DNA of 64,000 nt from Methanobacteriota archaeon (lineage in GTDB: Archaea > Thermoplasmatota > Poseidoniia > MGIII > CG-Epi1): assembly GCA_014240055.1 (NCBI GenBank), contig JAAZXP010000002.1, positions 1 through 64,000 of the forward strand. Direction: 5' to 3'. The notes beneath the pieces are model-generated. The model worked only from the letters and a program-made list of their open reading frames with translations, ran no database searches and was not told the origin of the DNA. Below, in pieces: positions 52,986-61,732 of this stretch. The position numbers were made by a program, and so were the translations under genes. Within the stretch, counting starts at the first letter, position 1. Every line of letters starts with the position of its first letter.

Positions 52986-54746
52986 ATGCGTGTTGCTGTC
53001 CTCCATGAAGACAGATGCCAACCAAAGAAGTGTCAGAATGAATGCTATAATTTCTGTCCACCTGTTAGAAATGGGGTTGAAGTTATTACCTGGAGAAGAG
53101 ACAATAAACCCATTGTTTCCGAACCTCTGTGCATTGGTTGTGGAATATGCGTACACAAGTGCCCACATGACGCATTAACTATAGTTAATTTACCTGATGA
53201 ACAAGAAAAAGATACAGTCCACAGGTATGGAATGAATGAATTTAGATTATTTGGCCTCCCAGCTCCTGAAAAAGGAAAGGTTATTGGAATACTAGGTGCA
53301 AATGGAACCGGAAAAACCACGGCAATTTCACTTTTAGCTGGAGAAATAATTCCTAACCTCGGAGATTGGGAAGTTGAAGGTTCGTGGGATGATGTAAAAG
53401 ATTTCTATTCAGGTACTGAAATTCAGAAACATTTCAATAAATTATCTGATGGGAATATCAGTATTGCTCTAAAACCACAATATGTTGATAGAATACCTCA
53501 GATGTTTGATGGCACTTTAAGAGAACTCTTGGAAAGAGTAGCATCGCCAGAGAAAGTTGAAGAATTCGCCACTAAAATTAATTTAACTAGTTTAGACAAA
53601 AAATTGAGTAAAGTCTCAGGTGGAGAATTACAAAAAGGAGCAATTGCAGCTACAATCCTAAAAGAAGCTGATCTCTATTTCTTTGATGAACCTTCATCCT
53701 ATCTTGATATTGAACAACGAATTTTTATTGCTAGAATGATTTCTGAATTAGGGGAGACAAAAAGTGTTATAGTAATTGAGCATGACTTAGCTATTCTGGA
53801 TTATGTAACTGACAATATACACATTATGTATGGAAGTCCAAATGCATATGGTATTGTTTCACAAAAGTTGGCAGTAAGAAATGCAATTAATTCTTATTTG
53901 GATGGATATGTTCAAGAATCAAATGTAAGAATTCGAGATAATACAATCAAATTTCTGAAGCACCCTCCGAGAACTGGATGGGATGGTCAAGTATTAGTGA
54001 AATGGCCAGATCTCTCAAAACAATTAGGAGATTTCAAATTGGAAGCTTCAGCCGGTGAAATACTTGGAGGTCAAGTATTGGGAGTTGTTGGTGGCAATGC
54101 TACAGGAAAAACAACATTTGTAAAAATGCTAGCTAATGAATTAGAGCCAGATGCAGGTGAAATTGAAAGCGATATTACCGTTTCCTATAAACCTCAATAC
54201 ATCAATGCACCTGAAGGCATTATTGTAGGTGATTTATTACAATCTGTAAAAGGTTTTGACGAGCATATGCTTGCTACAGAACTCAATGTACCTCTTAATC
54301 TGGAACCATTAATGGAACGCGAATTGCAGACACTGTCAGGTGGAGAATTGCAACGCGTAGCTATTGCTGAATGCTTACTGAAGGAAGCTGATCTTTATCT
54401 GCTAGATGAACCTTCAGCCTATCTTGATGCAAACCAAAGAATGATTACTGCAAAGACAATCAGACGTTCAATGGAACAAAGAGGCAAATCAGCCTTAGTG
54501 GTTGATCACGACGTCTATTTTATTGATTATATTGCAGATGGTTTATTGTGTTTTGGAGGAATACCTAGTAAAGAAGGAAAGGCAGAAGGACCTTATAATA
54601 TGCGTCAGGGAATGAATACCTTCTTAGGTAAAGTAGGAATTACATTTAGAAGAGATAAAAATACATACAGACCAAGAATAAATAAGCCAGGTTCAAGGCT
54701 TGATAGAGAGCAAAAAAGCAAGAAAGAATTTTACTATTCAAATTGA
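52986..54746 (+). CDS. ABCE1/Rli1 ribosome-recycling ATPase
   Basis: This twin-ABC protein splits ribosomes after termination or rescue. The 586 residues start with two ferredoxin-like clusters (CQPKKCQNECYNFCPP and CIGCGICVHKCPHDA). ABC1 follows (GANGTGKTT, signature VSGGELQKG), then ABC2 (GGNATGKTT, signature LSGGELQRV), with the hinge between. It lacks nothing typical of the family. It needs Fe-S clusters, so links functionally to SUF, and works with pelota (32.6 kb). Confidence 0.96.
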   Translation: MRVAVLHEDRCQPKKCQNECYNFCPPVRNGVEVITWRRDNKPIVSEPLCIGCGICVHKCPHDALTIVNLPDEQEKDTVHRYGMNEFRLFGLPAPEKGKVIGILGANGTGKTTAISLLAGEIIPNLGDWEVEGSWDDVKDFYSGTEIQKHFNKLSDGNISIALKPQYVDRIPQMFDGTLRELLERVASPEKVEEFATKINLTSLDKKLSKVSGGELQKGAIAATILKEADLYFFDEPSSYLDIEQRIFIARMISELGETKSVIVIEHDLAILDYVTDNIHIMYGSPNAYGIVSQKLAVRNAINSYLDGYVQESNVRIRDNTIKFLKHPPRTGWDGQVLVKWPDLSKQLGDFKLEASAGEILGGQVLGVVGGNATGKTTFVKMLANELEPDAGEIESDITVSYKPQYINAPEGIIVGDLLQSVKGFDEHMLATELNVPLNLEPLMERELQTLSGGELQRVAIAECLLKEADLYLLDEPSAYLDANQRMITAKTIRRSMEQRGKSALVVDHDVYFIDYIADGLLCFGGIPSKEGKAEGPYNMRQGMNTFLGKVGITFRRDKNTYRPRINKPGSRLDREQKSKKEFYYSN

Positions 54747-54781
54747 TGATTAAATTTATTGCAGGGCCTCGATAGGCTTCC

Positions 54782-57403
54782 GTGTTACAAAGGCCCTTAG
54801 AGTACATTGTTCGAGGATACACGAACATAATTATGAATTATGCAATCCTCACAGTTAGCGTTCTAAGTCTGATTACTGTATTACTATTGCAATCTGCAAT
54901 GACCTTTGAGCAGAACATGACACGAGATATTGAGGTTTATCTTCCTGAAGGTGAAGAATCAACCAAAATATTAATTGAAGTTAGAGAAGATTGGGCTACT
55001 GATTTAATTATAGTTTATTTGCAAACTCCAAATGCTAAGGATCCTGGATTCTATAAAGATGCAACTATCGATAATATAACTCATGTTCCAACATTAAAAG
55101 AAATATCACTTTTAGAACAAACTATTGATCCTTATGGCCAAACTACTGATTTAGAAAAATATCAAGCAGATAGAGGCGAAAATGATGATATCATTTTTAC
55201 TCTAAGTATTTCCACACTAATCAAAGAATTTAATTCGACTAATGCAAGATTTATCGAAGCCTCCGAAGGGAAAATATTCGGCGGTCTCAGTATAGAAGAA
55301 AATGACGATGATACTGTTAACCAAACTGGAACCTATGCAATCCCTAGTGATCAAGACAGAGTAGATCAAATATTCGACAGTACTGCTTCGGCATTGCAAA
55401 ATTTTGCTATAGATACAAACGATGATGGAATTATTGATACGGCAGTCATACTTTTTGCATTAAAGGCTTCAGATGAAAATAATGATGATATTCAAAAAGC
55501 AAAGATTGACCAAATACAAGAATTCATTGATTTAAGAGAAAACCCAAAAACTGAAATGACACAAACTGGATTGGTAGTAGTACTCCATGAAGTTACAGAA
55601 CGTTTGTACGATGATTTACTCACTATGCTGCCCATGTCATTAGGAATAGTACTATCGCTAATGATTCTTTTTCATAGAAATTGGCTAGCAATACCTGTTG
55701 TACTAGTTCCAATCTTTTGTTCTTTAATATGGACTTTAGGAATTGTGAATCTGTCAGGCGTTGTTCTAACTCCTATGATTGTCGCTGCGGGACCTATCTT
55801 AGTTGGAATCGGAGTTGATTATGGACTCCATATTGCAAATCGAATAGTCGAATTTAAGGATGAAGGAAACAAAATGCCCAAAGCAACCTATTTGGCATTA
55901 CTAAGTACTGGAAAAGCAACTCTTCTCTGTGCCTTAACGGATTCAATTGGCTTTTCAGCTTTATTCATTTCACCGATTGTTCCAATGAGGACTGTTGGTT
56001 TTACTATGATTATTGGAGTTATCTGTTCATTCTTTTTGACAGTCAGTATGACGCCCGCGATGATGAGGTTAACAAACTATTCAAGGCATAAAAGTGGAGG
56101 TTGGAAAAAAATTGCTATTTTCTCAACAAAACAATGGAAAGCAATTCTAGTCGTAGTTCTACTAACTACTGCTTATTCTATTGCAAGAATATCTGTAATG
56201 GATCAAGATATTAAAGGCAATGAATCTGCCCCAGAAGATGTAGATTCTATTCAAAAATTAAAAGAATACTCCGAAGAATTCGAAGCTGGACAAACCGGGA
56301 TTTTACTCATCAATAATCAAACTGAAAGAGAAAAACCCGCGGCTAAAGATTTAGATGTACTTGATGTAATGAATTGGACTCAAGGAGAAATCAATAATTT
56401 ATCCGTTGAAAATAGGAATACAAATGAAATAATCAATGTATCTGCTTTCTCTATAGTTGATTTTTTCAAATCAGCTCACTTCACAATAGTAATCGAAGAC
56501 TTGGACGGAGAGGCTCTATTCGCATTTGATGGTAGCTTCTGGGACTTTCTTCACAGTGATTTTTTCGGAGATGATTATGCAATAGTTGATCTAAATCCAG
56601 TATACAACCGTGAAGAATTACGTTCAGATATGATTGATGTATTCTATGAATCTTTTACTGATGAGATGAGAGCCATGCTTCTAACTGATGAATACGATAA
56701 AGCTCTAATCTATGTTAGTATGCCATATATCAATATAGATGATACTGCAATTTTGGTAAAAGAAATTGATAGAATTTCTGAAATAAGAAATAGGCAAATG
56801 TCGTTCTATGATGCTCAAATGTCTACCCTTACAGGAGGGCCTCCTGTAACAATTGCCATCAATGAAGGAATACAAGAAACCCAATTTGATACTATCAAAC
56901 TCAGCTTACTATTAGTTTTAATATGTATGATAATGATCTTTTGGTCTCCCAAGTATGGTTTTGTAACATTTTTGCCTATTTTACTTGTAATTCTATGGTA
57001 TCCTGCAACAGTAGATGCAGGAGGTACGAATCTAAATATCTTCACTGCAATGGTTGGTACCATAATCATAGGAATAGGAATTGATAACTCTATTCAAATA
57101 ACGGAAAGGGTTAGAGAAGAAGGGGCAACTCCAGAAGGTATCGAAAAAGCAGTTGAAAATACAGGACAATCAGTTGTAGAAGCAACGTTTACCACAATGG
57201 GTGGTGTATTTTCAGGAGTTATAATTTCATTTTATAGAACTCAGTTTGTAGGCTTAAGAAATTTCTTTGCTTTGATTATTACATTAGTTCTATTTTCTTT
57301 ATTAATGGCTGTGTTTGCATTACCTAGTTTTTATCATGCTTTACATTATATTCAAAATAAGTATGCTAAAAGAAATTGGAGAATAAAAACTAAATTCAAT
57401 TAG
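54782..57403 (+). CDS. RND-superfamily exporter (MMPL/HAE3-like)
   Basis: The 873 residues show two repeats. Each has an N-terminal membrane helix, a large extracytoplasmic loop (about 35-255 and 465-690) and five membrane helices, giving about 12 in all. GPILVGIGVDYGLHIANRIVEF and GTIIIGIGIDNSIQITERVRE are the paired RND motifs with the intramembrane aspartates of proton coupling. Archaeal relatives may export hydrophobic compounds or lipids. The GTG start follows ABCE1 by 35 bases. Its end overlaps ribH by eight bases, convergently. Confidence 0.88.
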   Translation: MLQRPLEYIVRGYTNIIMNYAILTVSVLSLITVLLLQSAMTFEQNMTRDIEVYLPEGEESTKILIEVREDWATDLIIVYLQTPNAKDPGFYKDATIDNITHVPTLKEISLLEQTIDPYGQTTDLEKYQADRGENDDIIFTLSISTLIKEFNSTNARFIEASEGKIFGGLSIEENDDDTVNQTGTYAIPSDQDRVDQIFDSTASALQNFAIDTNDDGIIDTAVILFALKASDENNDDIQKAKIDQIQEFIDLRENPKTEMTQTGLVVVLHEVTERLYDDLLTMLPMSLGIVLSLMILFHRNWLAIPVVLVPIFCSLIWTLGIVNLSGVVLTPMIVAAGPILVGIGVDYGLHIANRIVEFKDEGNKMPKATYLALLSTGKATLLCALTDSIGFSALFISPIVPMRTVGFTMIIGVICSFFLTVSMTPAMMRLTNYSRHKSGGWKKIAIFSTKQWKAILVVVLLTTAYSIARISVMDQDIKGNESAPEDVDSIQKLKEYSEEFEAGQTGILLINNQTEREKPAAKDLDVLDVMNWTQGEINNLSVENRNTNEIINVSAFSIVDFFKSAHFTIVIEDLDGEALFAFDGSFWDFLHSDFFGDDYAIVDLNPVYNREELRSDMIDVFYESFTDEMRAMLLTDEYDKALIYVSMPYINIDDTAILVKEIDRISEIRNRQMSFYDAQMSTLTGGPPVTIAINEGIQETQFDTIKLSLLLVLICMIMIFWSPKYGFVTFLPILLVILWYPATVDAGGTNLNIFTAMVGTIIIGIGIDNSIQITERVREEGATPEGIEKAVENTGQSVVEATFTTMGGVFSGVIISFYRTQFVGLRNFFALIITLVLFSLLMAVFALPSFYHALHYIQNKYAKRNWRIKTKFN

Positions 57404-57800
57404 ACAACATCTCATTTACTGCCAATACTGAATTTTTAGCGTAAGGCAATAATCTATCTTCAATATGTTCAGGTTTAGCCCCAGGCCCTATTATTCCAAA
57501 ACCAATTGGTTTCATAGAAGCAAGTTGTAAATCTATTAAGGACTTAATTACTGATTGACCCATTATTGAACCATGTTCAGTTTCTCCTTTTTCAATTATA
57601 CCTAAAACAACCGCACCATCTATTGATTCTCTAAGAAACAAGCGTTTGATTTGTAATGGCATTTCCATGGAACCAGGTACCCATACTACTTCTTCAACTA
57701 TTATACCATTATCTAAAGCCACTGAACGAGCTTCATCAACCATCTTCTCAATATGGCTTTTATGATAACTACCTGCAACAATTGCTATAGACTTAACCAT
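57396..57800 (-). CDS. ribH: 6,7-dimethyl-8-ribityllumazine synthase
   Basis: RibH condenses the pyrimidine and the four-carbon unit to lumazine. The 134 residues are short, as in archaea, and contain VWVPGSMEMPLQIKRL (substrate site), GAVVLGIIEKGETEHG (the catalytic-loop region, with histidine) and PIGFGI. It overlaps ribE by eight bases and is last in the rib operon. Confidence 0.93.
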   Translation of the reverse strand: MVKSIAIVAGSYHKSHIEKMVDEARSVALDNGIIVEEVVWVPGSMEMPLQIKRLFLRESIDGAVVLGIIEKGETEHGSIMGQSVIKSLIDLQLASMKPIGFGIIGPGAKPEHIEDRLLPYAKNSVLAVNEMLSN

Positions 57801-58416
57801 GGATAGACTCCTTATTCATTTCAAGAATAGTATCTACTGTATTTCTAGTCTGTGTTTCAATTTCAATATTAATTGAATCTCCTACTACTTTATGTATTAT
57901 ATTCGTCAATCTTAATGTTTCAGGAATTAAATAAACTGTAAATGTATTATTTATTTTATCTACTTCGCCAATTGTCAAACTTATTCCGTTTAAAGAAATA
58001 TACCCTTTGGAAAAAATATATTTTTGTAAACGTGAATTACATTTTAATGTTAAAATATAATTGTTTTTAGGTTCCTTTATGTCTGTAATAGTTACAGTAT
58101 CAAAAACATGGCCTGAAATCATGTGACCTCCGATTTCATCCCCTAATTTCATTGACCTTTCAATATTTACAACTGAATTTGTCTTAATATCTCCAAAAGT
58201 AGTGACCTTCAAAGTTTCAATTATTACATCAAATTCTAAACTATCTAAATTTATATTAGTTACAGTTAAACAAACGCCATCAACGCAAACACTTGCCCCC
58301 ACTTGAATCCCTTTATTGAATTCAGAGGAAGTTTGAATGATTATTGATGATAAATTTTCTTTTCGGATTATTTTAGAAACAATTCCCGTACCTTCTACTA
58401 TTCCTGTAAAAACCAT
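57793..58416 (-). CDS. ribE: Riboflavin synthase, alpha (bacterial) type
   Basis: Riboflavin synthase dismutates two lumazines. The 207 residues begin MVFTGIVEGTGIVSK and contain two lumazine-binding domains, with VCVDGVCLTVTNI in the first and GGHMISGHVFDT plus SLNGISLTIGEV in the second. Most archaea use an unrelated, lumazine-synthase-like riboflavin synthase instead. It lies between ribL and ribH. Confidence 0.92.
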   Translation of the reverse strand: MVFTGIVEGTGIVSKIIRKENLSSIIIQTSSEFNKGIQVGASVCVDGVCLTVTNINLDSLEFDVIIETLKVTTFGDIKTNSVVNIERSMKLGDEIGGHMISGHVFDTVTITDIKEPKNNYILTLKCNSRLQKYIFSKGYISLNGISLTIGEVDKINNTFTVYLIPETLRLTNIIHKVVGDSINIEIETQTRNTVDTILEMNKESIHG

Positions 58417-58422
58417 TATACC

Positions 58423-58863
58423 TCATTCTGAATCATATTTATTCCTGTATATTTTTAATATTTTTGATATTATCTTACGAGAACCTGCTAAATCTTGCTC
58501 CATTTCTGGTAATCTAACTACTTTTACTTTGATACCTCGTTCTAGTAATTTTTCTTCTAATTCATGGCGCGTAAATAATCGTTGATCATAACCAAGGGCA
58601 ATCACATCTGGCTTAATTTCATCCACAATTATATCCAACATATCTCCAGTTCGTCCAATTACAACTCCATCAACCGGTTTAATGTGAGAAACTACTTCTG
58701 CACGCATATCATCAGATAAGATAGGTTCGCCCTTCATCTTACGTACTGTATCATCATTTGCAATTATTACTACTAATTCATCCCCGTGTTCCTTAGCTGC
58801 ATTCAAAAAATGAGCATGTCCGGAATGGATTATATCAAAAACACCAGTTGCTACAACTTTCAT
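58423..58863 (-). CDS. ribL: FAD synthetase, archaeal RibL type
   Basis: The 146-residue cytidylyltransferase-fold protein has the nucleotide motif GVFDIIHSGHAHFL and the C-terminal alignment TRHELEEKL. It matches archaeal RibL, which adenylates FMN to FAD without a kinase domain. Operon position between ribB and ribE supports this over a glycerol-3-phosphate cytidylyltransferase role. It overlaps ribB by four bases. Confidence 0.87.
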   Translation of the reverse strand: MKVVATGVFDIIHSGHAHFLNAAKEHGDELVVIIANDDTVRKMKGEPILSDDMRAEVVSHIKPVDGVVIGRTGDMLDIIVDEIKPDVIALGYDQRLFTRHELEEKLLERGIKVKVVRLPEMEQDLAGSRKIISKILKIYRNKYDSE

Positions 58864-59555
58864 TTACACTCATCCATTATTTGTTGACCCTCTAAAAACA
58901 GATATCCCTCTTTTTGAGCCCATAATTTCGCATCACCAGGCGATAAAGATAAACCATCGTTCCCAACCATCTCACATCCTAAAGCTATCGGGTTCATTTC
59001 TATTAAGTTAAATAATGCAACGATTAATTCAGTATGCCCTCGGCGAGATTTAAGAAGATCAGAATCTGCAATACAGACTGGGACATGGCCGGGAATACGG
59101 AAATTTTGCGCAAGATGAGTTTTACCGTCTGTTATTTTAGAACTCACAGTATCTTCAAATATTTGTGCAAATACTCGTGCAGTTAGAGCTCTATCATTAT
59201 CACTAATTCCTGTAAATGTGTCCTTGTGATTCAAAAAAACTGAAAAAGATGAACGTTTATCATATGGAAGCTTATGACTAAGCATGGTTTTCAATATCTC
59301 AAATTTATTTCTATTCTTAATTGCTTCTTCATATATCTCTTCTGCAAAGGGTAATCCTAAATCACTGGAAGCTCTATTTTCAGCCGCTAAGAAAATCATA
59401 CCCCCTCCGTTTTTTCTGAGGAAATTAACGCTAGACTGAGTAACATATTTAGCTGAAAAAAAGATGTCTGTTTCACCTTCTCTATTAGCTTCATCAAAAA
59501 CTAAGATTGGTTCGCCTCTTCTCAAAATTTTAGTAATATTTTTTACGTCTATCAT
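58860..59555 (-). CDS. ribB: 3,4-dihydroxy-2-butanone 4-phosphate synthase
   Basis: RibB supplies the four-carbon unit of riboflavin from ribulose 5-phosphate. The 231 residues include DEANREGETDIFFSAK (metal and substrate loop), NFLRKNGGGMIFLA, HKDTFTGISDNDRALTAR and RRGHTELIVALFNL with conserved histidine and glutamate. It is the first gene of the rib operon; a TTAAAATT-like box lies around 59586-59600 on the minus strand. Confidence 0.92.
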   Translation of the reverse strand: MIDVKNITKILRRGEPILVFDEANREGETDIFFSAKYVTQSSVNFLRKNGGGMIFLAAENRASSDLGLPFAEEIYEEAIKNRNKFEILKTMLSHKLPYDKRSSFSVFLNHKDTFTGISDNDRALTARVFAQIFEDTVSSKITDGKTHLAQNFRIPGHVPVCIADSDLLKSRRGHTELIVALFNLIEMNPIALGCEMVGNDGLSLSPGDAKLWAQKEGYLFLEGQQIMDECK

Positions 59556-59645
59556 TTATTGACCTTCGAATTTTAGTTCTTAATATGTTTAATTTTAACT
59601 GTGCCATTAAATAATTGCGTAGATACTCGAAAATGAGTAAGCATC

Positions 59646-60197
59646 TTATAAATCATAAGTTATACAATCTATATTTGCACTGTATTGAGCCTTCAAACTA
59701 ACATACCTCGTACAAGATAAATCTCCTGAATTGAGCTTGACAATCATGAGAGAACCAAAATCTCTATTACAAACTAAAGGATCCTTATCTGGTGAAGTAT
59801 ATAGATCATATCCACCCCATTCATGTTTCCATTCTTTTGTAAGATCATAGACTACTAACAATCTGTTAGTTTCAGATTCATCCATGTGCAATAATGAATA
59901 ATCTCCCGGAGAATAAGATATATGATTTGATTTTCTAAACTTTGGTTTAAGGCCTGTTGCTTTAGATAAAAAAACCCTAAAATCAGAGGATTTCCAAAAA
60001 TTATCTAGTAATGCATTTCCAATTTTACGATTATAATAACCTATCTTTTCTTCGAAATTCAATTCAGGCTCAATAATATCTGGTGATTCATTGAGGAATT
60101 TAGACAACCGAATGAAAGGAATATCTGCTGAATTAAAAATTCGATTCAAATTAGAGATAGTTGCGTCTTCTAGATAATAAAAATTTATATCAACCAT
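59646..60197 (-). CDS. 2OG-Fe(II) oxygenase-like protein, distal histidine not seen
   Basis: The 183 residues contain a jelly-roll-like segment with YSPGDYSLLHMDESETNRLLVVYDL, which offers an HxD metal pair (H-M-D), and GGYDLYTS. I find no histidine in the C-terminal part where the third metal ligand is expected, so the domain may be inactive or use another ligand. It overlaps the upstream oxygenase gene by eight bases. Two such domains joined in one chain are known in the Tpa1/Ofd1 family, in which the second lacks activity; here they seem to be split into two genes. Confidence 0.6.
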   Translation of the reverse strand: MVDINFYYLEDATISNLNRIFNSADIPFIRLSKFLNESPDIIEPELNFEEKIGYYNRKIGNALLDNFWKSSDFRVFLSKATGLKPKFRKSNHISYSPGDYSLLHMDESETNRLLVVYDLTKEWKHEWGGYDLYTSPDKDPLVCNRDFGSLMIVKLNSGDLSCTRYVSLKAQYSANIDCITYDL

Positions 60198-60765
60198 GGT
60201 ACCACCCAGTAACTGTTAATCTCTGAATATCTTGTAGTATTTCTCCAACCTGGTGCCATGAGTGTTTAGAAACTTCAAACATAATCAAGGAGTTATATTC
60301 TGGAATAACACTATCTACTAATTGTGAAGAATTATTTTCCTCTATATCAAAAATCTGTAAAGAGCCACCCATCTCTTCCGTTATTTCAGGGGTGAGATGA
60401 AGACTGTAAGCAATAATTCTTTCCTCAACTTGATCATCATGAGGTAATAAAAAATCTCCCAAACCATAAACATATGCAGCCATGTCAATACTAGAAAGTG
60501 GTTTTGAACTAAAAGCTTCAGCTACCTTTTTCCGCCATATCTCATCTCCTAAATCATCACGAAGAATATTAATCGCAGGGTGATCTATATCTGTTAATTC
60601 CACACTGGCCCAATAGCTAAATAAATCTGATTCTTTGAAGTCATATTCTAGGCCAGCGAGAGCATCAATTACGAGATCTAATGTACTTTCATCAAGAAAA
60701 TCTTTTACTACTACATGAGGATATGGGAACTCTTTGACTACCGATATTTTTTCAGCCTTTCGCAT
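60190..60765 (-). CDS. 2OG-Fe(II) oxygenase, Ofd1/Tpa1-type prolyl-hydroxylase-like
   Basis: The 191 residues show an N-terminal PYPHVVVKDFLDESTLDLV, the metal pair HxD in LLPHDDQVEERIIAYSLHL, the distal histidine in SKHSWHQVGEI and the 2OG arginine in QRLTVTGWYHG. All core residues are present. The family includes Ofd1/Tpa1/OGFOD1, which hydroxylate a ribosomal-protein proline, but the substrate here is unknown. It overlaps the MBL-fold gene by 14 bases and the second oxygenase gene by eight. Confidence 0.75.
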   Translation of the reverse strand: MRKAEKISVVKEFPYPHVVVKDFLDESTLDLVIDALAGLEYDFKESDLFSYWASVELTDIDHPAINILRDDLGDEIWRKKVAEAFSSKPLSSIDMAAYVYGLGDFLLPHDDQVEERIIAYSLHLTPEITEEMGGSLQIFDIEENNSSQLVDSVIPEYNSLIMFEVSKHSWHQVGEILQDIQRLTVTGWYHG

Positions 60766-61654
60766 ATTCTCTCCTAATCCAGTTTAACATACCTTCAACT
60801 GTGCCTAAATGAGTTTCCGTCTGATGAGGGCCATGGGATGAATGAGTTTCTTGAAGACCTGGTCTTATTTCTAATAATTCATTTAGGATCGTCTTAGAAG
60901 ATTTATCTTCACTATAACCCTGTTTAACAATTTCCATCCATAACTCGAATTCTCTTTTAGTTTCTCTAAAAACTCCATCTGCAGGCCTCGGACCAAAATG
61001 AGTATAATGAAGATACTCTAAATTCAATTTCTCCATTTTTTCTATACTTTCTAAAGCTAAATCATGCCTATAGTATCCTGGCGTAACCGGGAAAGAACGA
61101 TCAATATCTGAATACCAAAGTCCTGCTGAATCTCCGACAAAAGCTTCCATTTCATAAATCCAAGTTATATGATGAGGCGCGTGCCCAGGTGTATGAAGGG
61201 CCTTAATTTTGTGATGACCTAAGGATAATTCAAATCCATTTTCTGCTGAAATTAATCGTTCTTTGGATATTGGCTTAGGTTTTCCATAAAGATCAGCTAT
61301 ACTCCCTAGAAATTCGCGACTGCCTGACCACCAAGAATCTATACTAGAAACATGCTTGTATGCATTAGGATGTACTATAGATTTAGCATTTTCACATATC
61401 TCCATTAGATGGCCCCCTCCACCAAAATGATCTAAATGTATGTGTGTTGGAATGATATAGTCTACATCTTCTGGATTCAATCCCATTTGCTTTATCCCAG
61501 CTAAAAGATTATTGTGAGAACTGGCTGGCCCTGTTTCAATTATTGATATCTTTTTATCCATAATTACATACACTGATATGAAATTTGATTCATTATTAGG
61601 ACATATGTCAAACCAAAATATATTGTTGCTATGTTTGTTAATTATTGGAGCCAC
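60752..61654 (-). CDS. Metallo-beta-lactamase-fold hydrolase
   Basis: The 300 residues carry the MBL metal motif THIHLDHFGGGGHL (HxHxDH), a further histidine in HTPGHAPHHI, the bridging aspartate in VGDSAGL and a late histidine in LHYTHFGPRP. It could be a glyoxalase II-like thioesterase, lactonase or another hydrolase. It is the first gene of a three-gene operon with the two oxygenase-like genes, diverging from pyrG across about 60 bases. Confidence 0.85.
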   Translation of the reverse strand: MAPIINKHSNNIFWFDICPNNESNFISVYVIMDKKISIIETGPASSHNNLLAGIKQMGLNPEDVDYIIPTHIHLDHFGGGGHLMEICENAKSIVHPNAYKHVSSIDSWWSGSREFLGSIADLYGKPKPISKERLISAENGFELSLGHHKIKALHTPGHAPHHITWIYEMEAFVGDSAGLWYSDIDRSFPVTPGYYRHDLALESIEKMEKLNLEYLHYTHFGPRPADGVFRETKREFELWMEIVKQGYSEDKSSKTILNELLEIRPGLQETHSSHGPHQTETHLGTVEGMLNWIRREYAKG

Positions 61655-61692
61655 ACAATTGCATAAGATAGGGGTTTAAGTGAACCGACGGC

Positions 61693-61702
61693 CTTATAGC
61701 GG
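61693..61702 (+). promoter_or_regulatory. TATA-type promoter element of pyrG
   Basis: CTTATAGCGG lies 24-40 bases before the candidate pyrG starts (61718 or 61733) and repeats the YTTATARYGG pattern seen before tfb and the Tad-like operon. Confidence 0.45.
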
Positions 61703-61732
61703 GTTGTTGGCATGTATATGTCCGTTGAGTTA

